Shown here one piece after another: positions 32,101 through 45,143 of a DNA stretch of 64,000 nt (positions are counted from its first letter, which is position 1; each line of letters begins with the position of its first letter). The stretch covers positions 1,178,001 through 1,242,000 of the forward strand of contig NADL03000740.1 in NCBI GenBank assembly GCA_002205965.3, in the 5' to 3' direction. The notes under the pieces were generated by a model. The model had not been told where the DNA came from. It ran no database searches and saw nothing but the letters and a program-made list of their open reading frames with translations. The translations under genes and the position numbers were made by a program. This stretch comes from Kappaphycus alvarezii (taxonomy: Eukaryota > Rhodophyta > Florideophyceae > Gigartinales > Solieriaceae).

Positions 32101-35100
32101 AAGTAATCACATTACATTTTAAACTCAAAGTGATACCTTTCAGATACATGACCAATACCAATTTTGCGGAATTCGGTTTGTTTCGAGATGGTTTGAGAAT
32201 AGATTTAGGGACTTTGAAGAATGATTGATAATCTTTCGTGATCAAAAATACTACGAATAAGTTATGGAACTAGTTATTTCATGAAACTACATTCCTTAAA
32301 GAGAATTGATTTGGTTCTGTAATTTTTGAAAAGTGCGGTTCAGCTATCCCCCGGTGTATGCTAGATATGTTCAGGATAAAGGTTATGTGAGTCATGTGCC
32401 TAAATGGCTGGATCCTTAAATGATGTTATAGAACTTCATCCGAACACCATCATGTTATATAGATGGGAACAGGAAACGAAAAAAATCAGTACCTTGGTTT
32501 AAAAATTCAAACCCGCTAACACATAGGTTCATCAATTTTTTCTCAAAAAAGTCAAAGATTCATTTTCTCAAGGACCTAGTCGAGGAAAACGCCCTAAGAT
32601 GTTCATAATAGGTTAAAAAGACACTTCTCATATGAATAGTAGTAGAAAAATTCCTATTATTGGCTTCAGGAAACATTAAAAAAATTTTAGTAACCAAAAA
32701 GCCTGCTGAAATTGTAAAATAGGGGACTATCCATATTCATAATTATTATTTGATTCAATTTACAGAAGGGTCATTAGAATTAGTTTCAGTGATATTCTCT
32801 GTCTATATTCTCTACAAATAACCTTACTACATCACCTACTTCCCCACCAGCCTTCATGCCATCTTTTATACTAAATTTTCTGAGTATCGCTAAGAACAAA
32901 TTTTCTTTTCTCAGCATTTCTCACTACGTGTTCTGTAATTACCTCCTTCAGCATCTCTATTATTTCTCCGCTCAAATCATTAAAAACATTTTATATTGAT
33001 TCACACGATACGTTAACTACAAAGTCGCTTGGTAACTACCTTCTTTTTGTTTCCTATTAGCATTTATATCCATCCCTACGTTTAACTGTCTGGATACTGT
33101 CTTTATTCAAATTTTGTGAGTTATTTGGTAAGGAGATTGTTTACATAAGGCCACATGGAGAAACTGCAGCCATGTTGACCTCGGTGGTTTTTTAGTATAC
33201 ATTTCGATCTAAATCATGCGAAAAGGACAGCGAGTTTAAAGTCTGGATTTTACCCAAACCAGACATTGATACCTGGTAGAAAATTACTCATAATTTTTTA
33301 CACAGTTCCTAGGGGTTCGAAGAGTTTCAAGTGGAAGGAGAAGGATTATAGTAATAATTGGGAGGAATATTTATGCTCTACAGCTTTGGATAAGTTATCA
33401 GAATTTTTTTCTGAACATGTACCGCGAATTTAATGATAAATAAATTTTAGACACAACGTCTTTGTCGAAAATGCAAAACAGCTAAGTGAGCCTTTGTTGA
33501 ATTCACTTTAAGTTTTAATGATTATAGTGAACCATTGACGAAGTAAACTATCTCCGCGAAGAAATTTGACGTGATCAAAAACGTGAGAGTACGTTTGTTA
33601 ATTCAAAAAAATACTTATGAAGTTTTGAGCAATTGAAAGTTTGAGGTAACTTTTAATAATAACAAATCAAATTCATTAAACTCTTCGCAAACGTATTAAA
33701 CGATATCCCATAATCGCAACAATAATATGATTGATACCAGAAGAGGTTAGTTAATGAAGGCAAAAAAGTTAACTTTTGCATCATTATAGGCTTGTGAAGT
33801 ATCCTCTAAATTAGTAATAGAGCTCATGTAAACAAAAAAGGGAGTCCTCCTGATCAAGAGAAGTTTTTAGGGCTGTTCGCTATTTATCTTTTCATTTTGT
33901 AAGTATTGTTTTAATTAAAATAGATCAATGACAAAGATGTAAAGGACCCAGATTTGACCCCTCCAACGTTTTTGACAGTTGGAAATCTATTGGAGTTTTC
34001 AGAACTACCCAGATCAAATACAAAGACGTTCCAATTTTAGGAACATCTTTTACACATTTGCTATGTAATTTTTTGTAGGGCTCTCTTGTTTGGAAGATGC
34101 TTCCATTTTTCAAGAAATTAGACTGTAGAAATTCTATCGGAAATATTCTAAACTTTCGAAATTCAGATGGATCAATAAATAGTCCGAAATTTTGTATGAA
34201 TACTACGATTAGGTCGCAATATCGCAAAAAAGTCGGAAATTTAGAGCGCTTAAGCAATGAGGCAAGGTTAACTTAATTATAAAAACAGCAGAGAAAGCAC
34301 CTAGATATCGGAGACGAGTGATGCATTTGTGAGCATTTATGTGGAGGTAACATGATTTCCTAGGAACTGCACACATGTTTTACAAATGTAACTTTGCTAT
34401 ATCGTTGATAACATGGACAAAGAGAAATCAGAAAAACTTTAAATGAATATAGCTGATCAGAACAAAAAAATAAAGATCGGTCCAGTTTTCGAATCCGAGC
34501 GATATTTTACATAATCTACCTCTGATATTAATTTTATATCAAATATTTACGGACATAAATGACTATTTCGATTTAATCACTTAACATTACGGGAATATAG
34601 TAGTATTAAAGCTCACCGGTATCATATAATTACTGCCACAAGACGCTAATTACTGAAATTTTACGTGTCCTGCTACCCATTCAGTGAAAAATAAATACCA
34701 TATGTTGAGGTGAGTACATTCAATCTTGGAGCTCCCATGATAATGGATTCTGGAAGTTTCCATAATACAGTTTATATTTTTGTTCATATTTTCTGTAGAT
34801 CATGGATTATTCGCTATAAACTATCGTATAGAATATAGAATACGGGATTGGACTTTATCCATCATCAGGTTTCCTCGTGCTGCTGCGGATAGGGTCGCAA
34901 ATAATCAAGTTGGTGCGTTAGTAGCTCAATTTTGTATTACTACAAATATTTTACCCACGAAAGATATCAGTAAACTAAATAAATGAAACGGATCAGTGTA
35001 CACGAAGGCATAAACCTCTCAGTTTAAGACACCACAGAAGTACTATAATGAATAAAGAAGAAGCAAAAAAACGTTCTTGAATCTTTCCAATTCAGTGCCA

Positions 35101-37042
35101 ATTAATGCTTGGCGTTTCTCTGCTAACTACAGGAATTTCAAAGCTTTCGTTAACAGTCACCGTTCATGTTCTATTTATGTAAATTAAGTTTCCTTTCCTA
35201 CCAATATAATATTCTTAAACTGTCAATGTAAGGGTTTAAGCAACTACGTCAACATCAAAGTGATAAGACTTTCTGCAAACAACTAAGAGTTAGAAAGAGA
35301 ATTTAGGAAATCGCTACTAAAAACAACATTTGCGATCATCCAGACTGCCCACTCAGATTACGCACCCTCTGTAACGGGTTCTATTCTACTATAAGTTTAT
35401 AGTTTGCCCGAATTTTGAGGTTATTTTTTTTGTATGTTCGGCCCTCTCAGTAGACTAATAGTATGAGATATTTAGAACATGGCTACCTCAGATATTCCAA
35501 GAAGATGTAAATATATATTTTCATCTGCAGTAAATATATTTTATTGGAAGTATAATGAAGCTATTGAGCACTACAAAACTACACTATTACGTTGAGTTTA
35601 GGGAGTACATAGTGCGACAGCCATTCAAATGTTAGTAAAGGGAAATAATTAGCAAACATTTAGCAAACAGGCTACGGTATGAAAAAATGTTGTTATAGAG
35701 TAGGTTGCACCCGTACGAAGTTCGATACGGCAGTATTAGTATTGATGAAGAACTTTAGTGGACCGGAATCACAAAATATGTCGCTCGAATCCCAACTGGC
35801 AGTCAAAATACAGTATTTCGTAAGGTATGCGGGGTCCGAAGTCAAGAAATTGAAGTCTTTGATTAACTAGACGGACCTGATTTACTTTTTGACTGGTCCT
35901 GGGGCGCGATACGAGTTCCAGTAGATTTTTTACTTAGTTATAGTGATTTATACACGACCACGAGGTGAAAGCGATACAAGGGGCCCATCTAAGAAGCTTT
36001 AATACATGAAAAAAGATCAATCCTCACCAATAAGCTATAAAAATAGACGCTGTATCATTCTTAAAGATATATTCAAGATTAAATAGTCGCAGGAACACAT
36101 GAAGACTTTAAGAGAAATCGATTAACACTTACTTCAAGAAAGGAGCGATATTACAGGCCATATATGTAAGGCAACCCGAAACCGTTACCGGTACGTTTAT
36201 TTAAATCTATATGCCAAAATGTGAGGAGTAAATTACTCCCAGAAAAGCATATCCTGATTTGAGGACAGTACACTATGAAAATATCAAATTTTCGCATGTG
36301 AAGGACTTCGAAATCGAATATTAATCTGGCCCAATGGTAGTTGCGCGAATGTATTCACTCATTGAACGAGAGAGTAAAACGAGCGAAGCGCTCTTCCACA
36401 GAAGGATTCCGAAGGCACATGAATGGTCACGTTTCCGCTAGTTTCCAGCGTTTTACTTGAGAATATCGTCAAAATGACCTTTGATTCATAAAAAAATTCT
36501 CAGTAGCACTTTAATCTGAGGGAAATATGCACTCTTCACAAGACTTTAAATATAGCGTTGAGCTTGGATGTGTTAATCAGTGCGGCACTAAATTTACATG
36601 CTACATAAATACCAATACACTTCTGCCCCATCCTTAAGTGATATCCGACAACGGAAGGGGAGGCTATTGATCTAACATATTTGTAGCACACTTAATTCAG
36701 TATTTCAAGTCTACCTCTTGCGTTAACGTAGCCAGCCTAGCACATTTATTCATAGTTTGACGAATTTTAACTACAAGCGTATTTATGTATTACATTTAAG
36801 TCCCCACTTGCTTCATCGATTTCGTCGGAAGAACAGGGCTATTTTGTTAAATAATTGTCAATTTTCATGAAATAAAATTCATTGAGCTAATTATGTGCAT
36901 CTTTAAGTTCACATAAAACAAAAAAAGCCCTGCACAACTTGTTGCGTAGCTAAAGGCGATGAAAACTGGCTTTAAGATTGCTTAGTAAAATACACATCTA
37001 GTATTACATTTGGTGCCCTATACATTACCGAGATGTCCAGCG
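26180..37042. other. AT-rich island, left part; no intact gene
   Basis: From about 26.2 kb the sequence becomes clearly AT-rich and stays so for nearly 20 kb. All open frames are short. The longest (110 codons minus at 33925-34257; 89 codons plus at 28050-28319 and 30212-30481) show no motif I know. The frame at 30212-30481 ends with a protein-like segment, SALGYPRLIILPGGYLVFRD, which may be a relic. I saw no tRNA, rRNA, transposase or organelle gene. The GTAC palindromes common elsewhere are nearly absent. Confidence 0.5.
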
Positions 37043-37910
37043 TCTATCGGACCATTGCCCTCATATGGGGACAAAGTGTAAAAGTAATATTTTAACGTAA
37101 AATATAAATTTTTTATGTTACTTCTTACGCAAATATCTTAAGAAGTAGTAAAGCTCAATAAAAACAATATTTTCGGTAATTCTAAAGCTGTTCAGGGCAT
37201 AGGAAACTTTTCCCCATCCGATAAACTTCAAGTTTAGTGTAAATTCGCGACATTTTTATTATCTCAGGACCTGAACGTGGATTTTTAGTTGCATTTGTGT
37301 AGATTTTAAGCTATTGAGTACTTATTTACTCCCAATTTCTGTGTTTTAGAGTACCTTTTTAGTAAAATTTTACTGGCACAGAAAAAATCCTTTTTAATCG
37401 TTACAGTTACCCTAAATATTATTGTGATACATAGTTTTGTCCTCCTTTGAGAACGGTGCTATTGCGGAAAGATAATAATTTCCATCAGACCATTAGCCTC
37501 ATATGAGGGCAGATTTTGCCGTCATTGTTTTAGTCAAAACTTTCTCTGTATTTTTTGTTGTAGCAAAGCGCCTTTTAAGTTAATTTTTGCGATTATTTTT
37601 TTAATATGCACTTTTAACAATAGTAAAGCTCGATCAAAACAATTTTTAAAGTAATTCTAACGATGCGTCCAGTTAGAATCGCTTTTTCACATGATAAACT
37701 CTGATTTTAATCCTTTCAGTACCTATATCTGTATGATCTAGCCGATATTTTGTGGGATAGAAGCTATGAAACACCTTTTTACTTCAATTCTATTTTTCTA
37801 GAGTTTTATTTTTAGTAAGTGCTTACAGGTCCAAAATGTTTTCTTATCCTCTACGGTTAATGAAAATACAAGAATGTGAACGAGTTTTGTCTCCATAAGG
37901 GGACAGTTCT
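37043..37910. repeat. Diverged tandem duplication, ~440-475-bp unit
   Basis: GACCATTGCCCTCATATGGG at 37049 and GACCATTAGCCTCATATGAG at 37487 begin two similar units. Both then contain TAGTAAAGCTC (37146 and 37621) followed by AAAACAAT and GTAATTCTAA. A third start may be CTCCATAAGGGGACAG at 37891. Spacing between matching points is 438-475 bases, so there are indels. The copies are old and neither encodes a protein. Confidence 0.6.
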
Positions 37911-40675
37911 GTCGCAGGTAGATGCTAGGCCCTGACGCTCCGGTATCCACTACCTTAACCTGTGGCAAAAGTGGTACTTTTCTTAATGACGTGGCGTTTC
38001 TGTTCCAAGGTGACGTTTTGGATACCGAAAGATCAGCATTGATGGACTTCGGCTTATTAAAAACTAAGGTTGTTAATTAGAACGGGATGTTGTGCTTTAG
38101 ATTAAAAAATAATGAAGATGAATTACCGTGCAGATTGTTTTTGGTAAATATTTATCACATGCGGAAACTACCTCCAGATATAAAAACAGCATGCGAGCCC
38201 CGACTATGGTTACCGAGTCCGAGTTGAAAAAAAGTCACCAGCATTCACAACATCCGCCACCATCGAGGCTTTTCATATTATTTAAAATGGCTCTGTGTAC
38301 AAAAGAAAAGGGTTAAATGATCAATTATGCTACAAAACCGCAGAGTCATGTCGCAATTTTACAACATGTGTTTCTCACCACTCCCAGATTCAGAGCGACT
38401 ACTCAGCGAGAAAATATAAGTTTCGAAAGGTAAATATCACTCTATCCGTTCTGGCGGTATGGCAAAGAAACTTGTAGCATGTAATATCTGATACGTTAAC
38501 TTATTCACCTTTGTTCCCCTTCACGTAGTGTATACCCATGCATAGTACGTTTACGCAATATTTTTACGTTTCACCTTGTCGAGGACGTTTTTCAATACTG
38601 ATTGCAGGGTTAGATCATATGCCCCATCGCGGCTAAGCTAGGGTCAAAGTTTTAGTCCACTTTTTAGCCGAGGACAACAGCAGACGTAGGTACTGCAACC
38701 AAGCTCAATATTCTGGGATACCTAGCTAAATTGATATCTAATAAGATACTTGACGCATATATGAAATACTTCCCTAAGCTTCTCCAAAAATATGTCAGGA
38801 ACCTGCTCTCACAGTGAATTTCAATAGTATGAACCAAATTGAAGGCCCCGCTGGGCTATATCCCAGTGTACTGGTTTACAGAGAACATGCTATTTTACTG
38901 CTTTCCGGTTCATCGTACTCGGACCAAAAGGAAAGGATGCTCGTGTTGAAAAATTGCTCATCCCTAAATGCAATCCATTGCTACAGGATTTTGTATGCCT
39001 AATGCGCCAATATTACATATGCAAGTGGTTTCTTATCGTATTATGACATAAAATGGCATGTTTGGCGTATATTTTCAGGTTGATGATCGCGGGTTAAAGT
39101 AGAATCACTGGAGCAAGAACAGAAGAATCGTTTGAATAGTGCATAATGGAGGTCAAAAATTGAGCACCCGTTAGAAAAATTGTCAAAAACTGGGACGTCC
39201 AGCCAACTTAGAAACAATCAAAATACAGATTGCGCACATTGAAGTTTAGACGAATGGATTTTTAGAAGTAAAAACTATCAAGCTTCACAGGTCAAACATA
39301 GTTGAGAGTTGCCCGACAAGAAAATGTATTCATTTATTATCAAATTAGAAACAAAACGTCATAAAAGGAGCCCTTAATTGTTTGGAGTAGTGAACGTAAT
39401 AGAAAACTACCATTACTCATTTATATCCAATAGTTCTTGTAAACCTGCAAACCAAGAACATCCAGAACAAACTACTGAGACCGTAAATGCAGGAGGCAAA
39501 GTAGTCTAAACCTCAAACACCACACAGAATAAACAGCAGTGATACACAGATAAACGCAAGCTACTTAACTTAGCAAGATTGGCCAATACCAGTGGCGCAG
39601 ATGCACATGAAATCTTGAGATTAGTTACGCAATCTTACATTAGAAAAATCCCAAGACAAATCTTGTGAGTCTAAAAGTCATTGCAGGAAATTATGAGCAC
39701 CAAGTAAAACGTAAACAGGACGAGCATAAGAGAAGTATAGAATGAAGTGGAAGCAACATCATAGAATACAATATCTCAACTAAATTTCGATTATGCAACT
39801 GTGTTCGGATAATAGAATCGGTTCAAGCATATGAAATATATCAATTATTGACAGGCGTTAGTTTTTATTCCTACTGCAAGTGCTACTAGCTAAAATAACT
39901 GATTAACGCTCTCTCATAAGTTTATTTAATGATTAAAAGTACCTTTTCGACGTGTTAAGGAAGGTAACAACAAAAATTGTGCGCAGAGTAATGATAGGCC
40001 TCTGATTAGTTAAGTTATTCAAAAAAGAGAGTCTTTTCTGACATTGTTTGGATACAGTCATGATTCAGCATTGCGGACGCCGTGAACAAAATATATAGTT
40101 GACGGACCAATGTGAAAGCCACTTAAAATAAGTAAAGTAATCTCCCCGCAGGGTTTTGTGTGATGCATGATACGGGAATACCCGTAACTTGAGATCCGTA
40201 GGGAGAAGTCAGGGCAGGGACAAAAATAATGGTGTCAATTGCTTTGAAAATCTAGATAGGGGAATTCACTCCCCGTACCGAGAGCCAATTTTTTTCGTTC
40301 CTTAAAAATACTAGCAGGAAGTTTTTTCAGACCATTTCACATCCATTACGTATCATTTGAGTTCACATAACAGTCGCTCTAAATAATTGTCCTAAAAATA
40401 CTATTGTGGAACCACACCTTAGTAGAAGGGTATCTACAGTACGCACTTTCCATTCTGTAAAGACAACGAGAAAGTACAGTATGTGACGCAAAGTGATGTG
40501 GAAAATTTTGTAGACAGCATAGCAAGGTACTAGGCTCACAAATTTTGGCCGCAAATTACTATACCTCTACAGTATAGGCGATAGCAGGGAAGAAAGTTGG
40601 AAATTCCAATACTTTAGGGGCCACTTTCTAATCAAAATATGACATTTAAATACCGTATAGGGATTTTTTGAATTT
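37911..40675. other. AT-rich island, middle part; no gene recognised
   Basis: Only short open frames (about 60 codons) and no repeats that I could trace. Composition is as in the rest of the island. Confidence 0.4.
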
Positions 40676-41275
40676 TTGCGCGCTCTATATATACCCTGGT
40701 CTAAAGACCAAGTCTGTTCACCAGGGGGAACAAAAGAAAGTTCAGCATTGACTAACGTCTGGGCACCTAAAACCTCAAACCTGGTAGTACGATACAGTTT
40801 CTTCAGTATTTCTAGTTCTTTCCAATCCGACAGAAAGTCAAAAAATCTATTTTATTTGACTTTCTGCCCGATTTCAAGCGGAGGGAACCAGTTATTTTAC
40901 TCTAATCCTCCGAGTATTCCCCAGTTCGACAAACAGGACTTTTTGCCCGAATCTTGAGCATCACCCGAATCATTGACGTTATAGTGGGAAGATGGAGAGG
41001 TTACCGAGTTCCTTTCCGCACCTATGGGAATGGGAGAGGATAGTCCAAGTTACTAACCCGCGGAAGTCGAACCATTAATGCCGGCGAATAGTGCATCAAG
41101 CCTTCCCGTGAGGCCGCCATCAGAGGTGAAGAGCATCGAAAAAGCAGCGGCTTCATCCCCCAAGCTCAAGGCCTACAATCCAAATCGGTTTCTCAAGGGT
41201 ATTGGGACCGTAACCATCTTTACCCTAACGGCGTTGAATCAAACAAAAAAAGCAGGACGCTTGAGTAATAGGTGA
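40676..41275 (+). pseudogene. Decayed coding track, possibly gag-like
   Basis: One plus frame runs from 40676 to 41275 with only three stops inside, which is unusual for this AT-rich DNA. Segments such as PPSIPQFDKQDFLPES, WEDGEVTEFLSAPMGMGEDS, PVRPPSEVKSIEKAAASSPK and LKAYNPNRFLKGIG read like a real, partly disordered protein. Local GC is higher than in the flanks. No zinc knuckle or other motif is visible. Its place ahead of an RT-like relic on the same strand makes a gag gene possible, but that is inference. Confidence 0.35.
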
Positions 41276-41817
41276 GATTAGCCATGAAAAGAGGGAAGGA
41301 TACCAGTGGATAGAACCAGTTGATTGCATCCGTTTAAAAGGCTCCGACTTATTCACCAACACGTTATTATTTCAATGAAATAGTCATTTTATTTACCAAA
41401 ATAGGTCGTTGCAATTAAAAGAGTCAAATTTGCACGAAGAAGGAACCCTTCCGAGTCGTACGTAGCCCGACTCCACAAAAATCCTTCCTTCAAGGCCTGG
41501 GTTCCTAAGGAGTTGTAAGGGTTTTCATTTATTCGCAGTAACCTTAACGGAAGTCTTGGGGAATATTTATGGTTCAAATGTTGAAATTCTGATATAGTGA
41601 AGTAGCAAATGTAGTGTATAAGCACAAGTAATGCGAACAGTTTGGAAGAGTCGTAAAAGTTACGATTTTACAATCATTTACAGCAGTCTGTGTAGAACTC
41701 ATCAGCCTAGAAAGAAGATTTGAGTGGAGACGGTGCATAGAATGTGGGTAGGGGTCTAGGTGCTGGCAATCATTTTATAAAGTAAGGGTTTATTCTTGAG
41801 ATATATGCTGTGTTTGA
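41276..41817. other. No gene recognised
   Basis: AT-rich spacer between two plus-strand coding relics. A 78-codon minus frame at 41389-41625 has no motif. Confidence 0.3.
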
Positions 41818-42374
41818 ATGAAAAACAAGCTCTCGTACCTTTTTTATAGTTATTTTCTCAAGAATCCAAAATATGACATGTCATCCGTTTGCGGTTTCAG
41901 TATCCCAGCAGAAGGAACACTGCTGTTTTCAGAAATTCTGAACCCGGCACATGCGTTCCACCCACAGAATAAAACTTTCCGTACCATAGCCAGGCTCTAA
42001 AATGCGCGGCGGCTTGAATAGATCCCATTTTTCAAGCTGGATATACGTTCTACTGTTGTAGCAGATGGGCTCACGGACAAGCGCGACGAGAAAACTCTAT
42101 CAATTTCACTGTGGCGTTGCATTTTAGCGCACTGTCCTTGAGTATCACGACTCTAATTGTTGTCCCCAAAACTACTTGGCTTTCTTTGTCCGTATTACTT
42201 TATGATTGTCTAACCTCAAGAATTGGTCTAGAGGCGGTACTTTCCCATCTATTTCCCAGATATCCACTGGCATCCAACGTATCTCGACCCATTGATTATC
42301 GAGACGCCATCTCATCAAAGAGTAACTCTCGTTCATCCTTTCCCCTTTCTAATTTCCGAAAATCCGCACCTTGA
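41818..42374 (+). pseudogene. Decayed coding track
   Basis: The plus frame gives VCGFSIPAEGTLLFSEILNP and AHAFHPQNKTFRTIARL, then after a stop FFKLDIRSTVVADGLTDKRD. After a shift an open frame of 87 codons ends at 42374. Residue usage looks protein-like, not random. It lies between the gag-like and RT-like relics on the same strand. No family is recognised. Confidence 0.3.
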
Positions 42375-43422
42375 ATATGAATGATTAAATATCTCCCGTA
42401 CAACTCCATAAAAAAGTTTAGCTATCGAGGTGTGCATCATGGATCTAGGGAGTTGCTGTAATGTGGAGCTCAGATGAAAATTTGACCTTCAATTTCTTTT
42501 GTTCCCGTAAAGTACCTTCCTTTCGATTACGAAAGTGTCTTAACGCTCCTTTCGGTATTTTCTTGGGGGGATCAGAAAATTATGTCGGGTAGCTATCTCG
42601 AAACTCAACCCTGTAACTCCCTTTTCTTTGATAAACTTTGAAACTAGAGCTATGTCTGCGTTGAAAGCTCTAATGTAGATCAGAGATGGCTTAAAATTGA
42701 AGATATATCTGCTCAACACTTTGCGAAAACTCCTTTTTGAATAGTGTCAACACAATTATCCTTTTTAGTCACTCTTCCCTCTTCTTTACCTGGGGCACGC
42801 AGAATATTGGACTAAAGAAATCCAAGAAAATATAACTAAACAGGACGTATGCATTTGTACTCGTCAATTGTTTTTCGCCTCATGCAAAGCGCACTTCGAA
42901 ACTCTCTTTATTGTGTTAGGGAAAAAATTCTGACCTCATTCCTGATATTTACGGGGGTATCAGAAGGCTTTCCTTACATTTGCAAATAGCACATTTAAGA
43001 TAACGGAAGAACAAATGGTTTACAGAAGATAGCATCCCACCCTCCAAGACATGCCAAACGAAAGGCATCTCAACCAATTTGAGAAAAGATAAACGTATTC
43101 CCTCTAGCACAAAGTAATGCCGCTCATAAATATTTCTTATACAGTCGGCCTTAATTGCTCTTCCACTTTTCGTTAGTTAAAGAAAAGCAGACAAGACCTG
43201 ACGCGAATTCGAGGACCAAAAAGGCGCAAGTGAATGACGATATTTTAGGATGAATCACAAGAAAGGTTTACAAGGGAAAAAAGTACCGCGTCGCCCAAAA
43301 AGAAATCTCAATATTCCTGCGTCTATCCTTCTTTTCAATGGATACTTTAGGTAGTTGAATTTCTTATTTATCGAAAAATGTTGCAAGGAGAAGGACTCAC
43401 ATCGCCTCACACCGCATGAATT
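42375..43422. other. No gene recognised
   Basis: AT-rich DNA between coding relics. If 40.7-43.9 kb is one decayed polyprotein, protease and the first half of the RT should be here, but I could not align them. Confidence 0.3.
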
Positions 43423-43923
43423 TTGCAGTTTGCTGACGATACATTAAGAGAGGGATCTTTTTTATCAAACGAATTATTTTGGGTGAGAAGTTCAGCCTTG
43501 ACTTCCCGAATGGATTCAAGTAAACTGTCATATCTTGAGAGGGGATACAAATGGTTTCCGATGGTTAAAATGGCTGGTTTTCGTTGACATCATGGGGAAG
43601 CTACTCATTTTTATGGTGTTTCAGAACTCGTAGTTCCGAAGGGAAGACAAAATGCGACCGCCTATTGCAATACTTTGGAATTCGCTTTGCTGTTTTTTGC
43701 TGTAACTGTTTTAGTTGAAGCATCTAGGAAGACGGGAGAACGGTTACAACCGAAATTCTTTTGCACTCAACCAAGGCCATCACGCTCCTCAATAATCAAT
43801 ATTATTAAGATTTTATGGGTATTGATGGCGCAAAGAGTGTCCGTTTGCAACAAAGAGTGTAGGTATGTGGAGAAACTGGAAGAGCAAATAAGGAACGAAT
43901 GGGGAAAGATTATGTCTGATTAA
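43423..43923 (+). pseudogene. Reverse-transcriptase-like relic
   Basis: A single plus frame is open from 43423 to 43923 apart from one TGA. SKLSYLERGYKWFPM followed about 14 residues later by FYGVSELVVPKGRQNATAYC resembles the LDL-x-GY-x-FPM and GV-x-x-P-x-G-x-x-NA-x-A motifs of Ty3/gypsy RTs. A later KFFCTQ sits where families have the PKKCxFF box. The YxDD active site expected between them is missing. The string QFADDT at the start is probably chance, because it lies ahead of these motifs instead of after them. A moderate-confidence call on a very worn gene. Confidence 0.4.
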
Positions 43924-43949
43924 ATATTCATTTTTTGTAAGAACATTAC

Positions 43950-44130
43950 TGAGAAACTTTTGGCTGTGATTGAGGTGAATGGAGCCCATTTTATTAAGTA
44001 CTTTACTGATAGCATATATGGGACGGCTAATTATCCAATCTTTCAGACGAGGTGGGCAGTTATGTGTATTAAAGGATCTAAAAGGGGGAATATTTCGGTG
44101 ATTTACTGATTACATATGTAGGACGGCTAT
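43950..44130. repeat. Short direct repeat
   Basis: TTTACTGATAGCATATATGG (about 44003) and TTTACTGATTACATATGTAG (about 44102), each followed by GACGGCTA, form an imperfect 30-bp direct repeat about 100 bases apart. Function unknown. Confidence 0.45.
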
Positions 44131-44367
44131 TACTCGAGACGTAGGAGGATAATGACGAAAGACTCAGGCGAAAATCTCTCACAATGCTTGTGGTAAGAAT
44201 AGCCGTAAGACGTGCCTCGTTGGATGGAACCGTTGCCGCAGAGTGTGCAAACATAAAAGGATCTAGAATTCATTGATGAAAAGTAAAGTTCTGGGTGAAA
44301 TTTTTAGTTTGCGGCTGCAAACTACCCAAAACGCCTCTTTATGGATATCTTTTACTAATTTTACTAA

Positions 44368-44400
44368 TATCGAATCAACGCCACTAGCATTGATTCGATA
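44368..44400. repeat. Perfect 11-bp inverted repeat
   Basis: TATCGAATCAA and TTGATTCGATA flank an 11-base loop. The arms match perfectly in otherwise decayed DNA. It could be a protein-binding site or the end of an element. Confidence 0.6.
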
Positions 44401-44685
44401 ACAAATCCGAGTTCATTATTATTTCTCAGGTTAGTCAATGTTAATTGAGGTATTTTAAAGTACATTAACCTCCTAGACCGAGTACATTTTGGACAGCTAA
44501 CAAAAAACGCTCTTAAAAGTAATGAAAAAATAACCTGATCATCTCAAAACCAACACTGAATAACAGTACGTACTTTTTTCGTCCACGATCGAACAAAATT
44601 AGTTTCAAGGGACAGATAAATCCCTTCTACTGAGGAATTTCTATTCTATGCACCAAAAAAGCTAAAAATGGAGAAGCGGGCCAAT

Positions 44686-45143
44686 TTAGGACATTGAAAG
44701 CGGCATAAATTTTAAAGATTCCATAGTCTCTTCCACAACATCCAAACCAGCTCCAGCGACAAATAAAAAATCTCGCTCCTTTCGCTTCACACGTCGCTCT
44801 TCACTCCCTGCACATAGTAAGTACCTGCAATTCCTTCAACAATCTCTCACAGGTATCTTTCCATGATTTATTTCCAAGTCTGGACTATTCTTGTTCAGGT
44901 TTCTTAAGGGTCACCCTTACAGCTTCCTCTTGTTTCTTAAGGTCATTCTTGGCTTCTTCTGGAACTCGCTGTTGCGCTGCGGCTTGATAGCGAGCAAAGA
45001 CTTCGTCCAGAGTGACACATTCTTCTGCCATTCCCCCCCTGCATAAGCATTCTTAGCGGTGTGTAGGATTTTATTTATCTCTTTAACAGATGTGGAAAGT
45101 CCTTGGGTATTCTGTATTGCTCCCTTGATTAACGCTAGGGACG
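44686..45143 (-). pseudogene. Host-gene relic, possibly NSE2/MMS21-like
   Basis: Minus-strand frames read as one helical protein: GAIQNTQGLSTSVKEINKIL, then (one base missing in a G7 run at about 45032) MAEECVTLDEVFARYQAAAQ and DLKKQEEAVRVTL up to a TAG at 44885. The same frame continues SWKDTCERLLKELQ. After another shift it gives RDFLFVAGAGLDVVEETMES and LKFMPLSM before a stop. Long helices followed by an acidic linker and a K-x-C-P-L-like start are what NSE2, the SUMO ligase of SMC5/6, looks like just before its SP-RING. The Cys is not present here and no RING follows. The family call is tentative; that it once coded is more certain. Confidence 0.3.

Noticed and set aside
43423..43440. QFADDT, the classical LINE reverse-transcriptase active-site box
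   Set aside because: Other motifs in the same frame (GYKWFPM, VPKGRQNATAY) lie after it, where they should come before, and no LINE motifs surround it. Probably chance.
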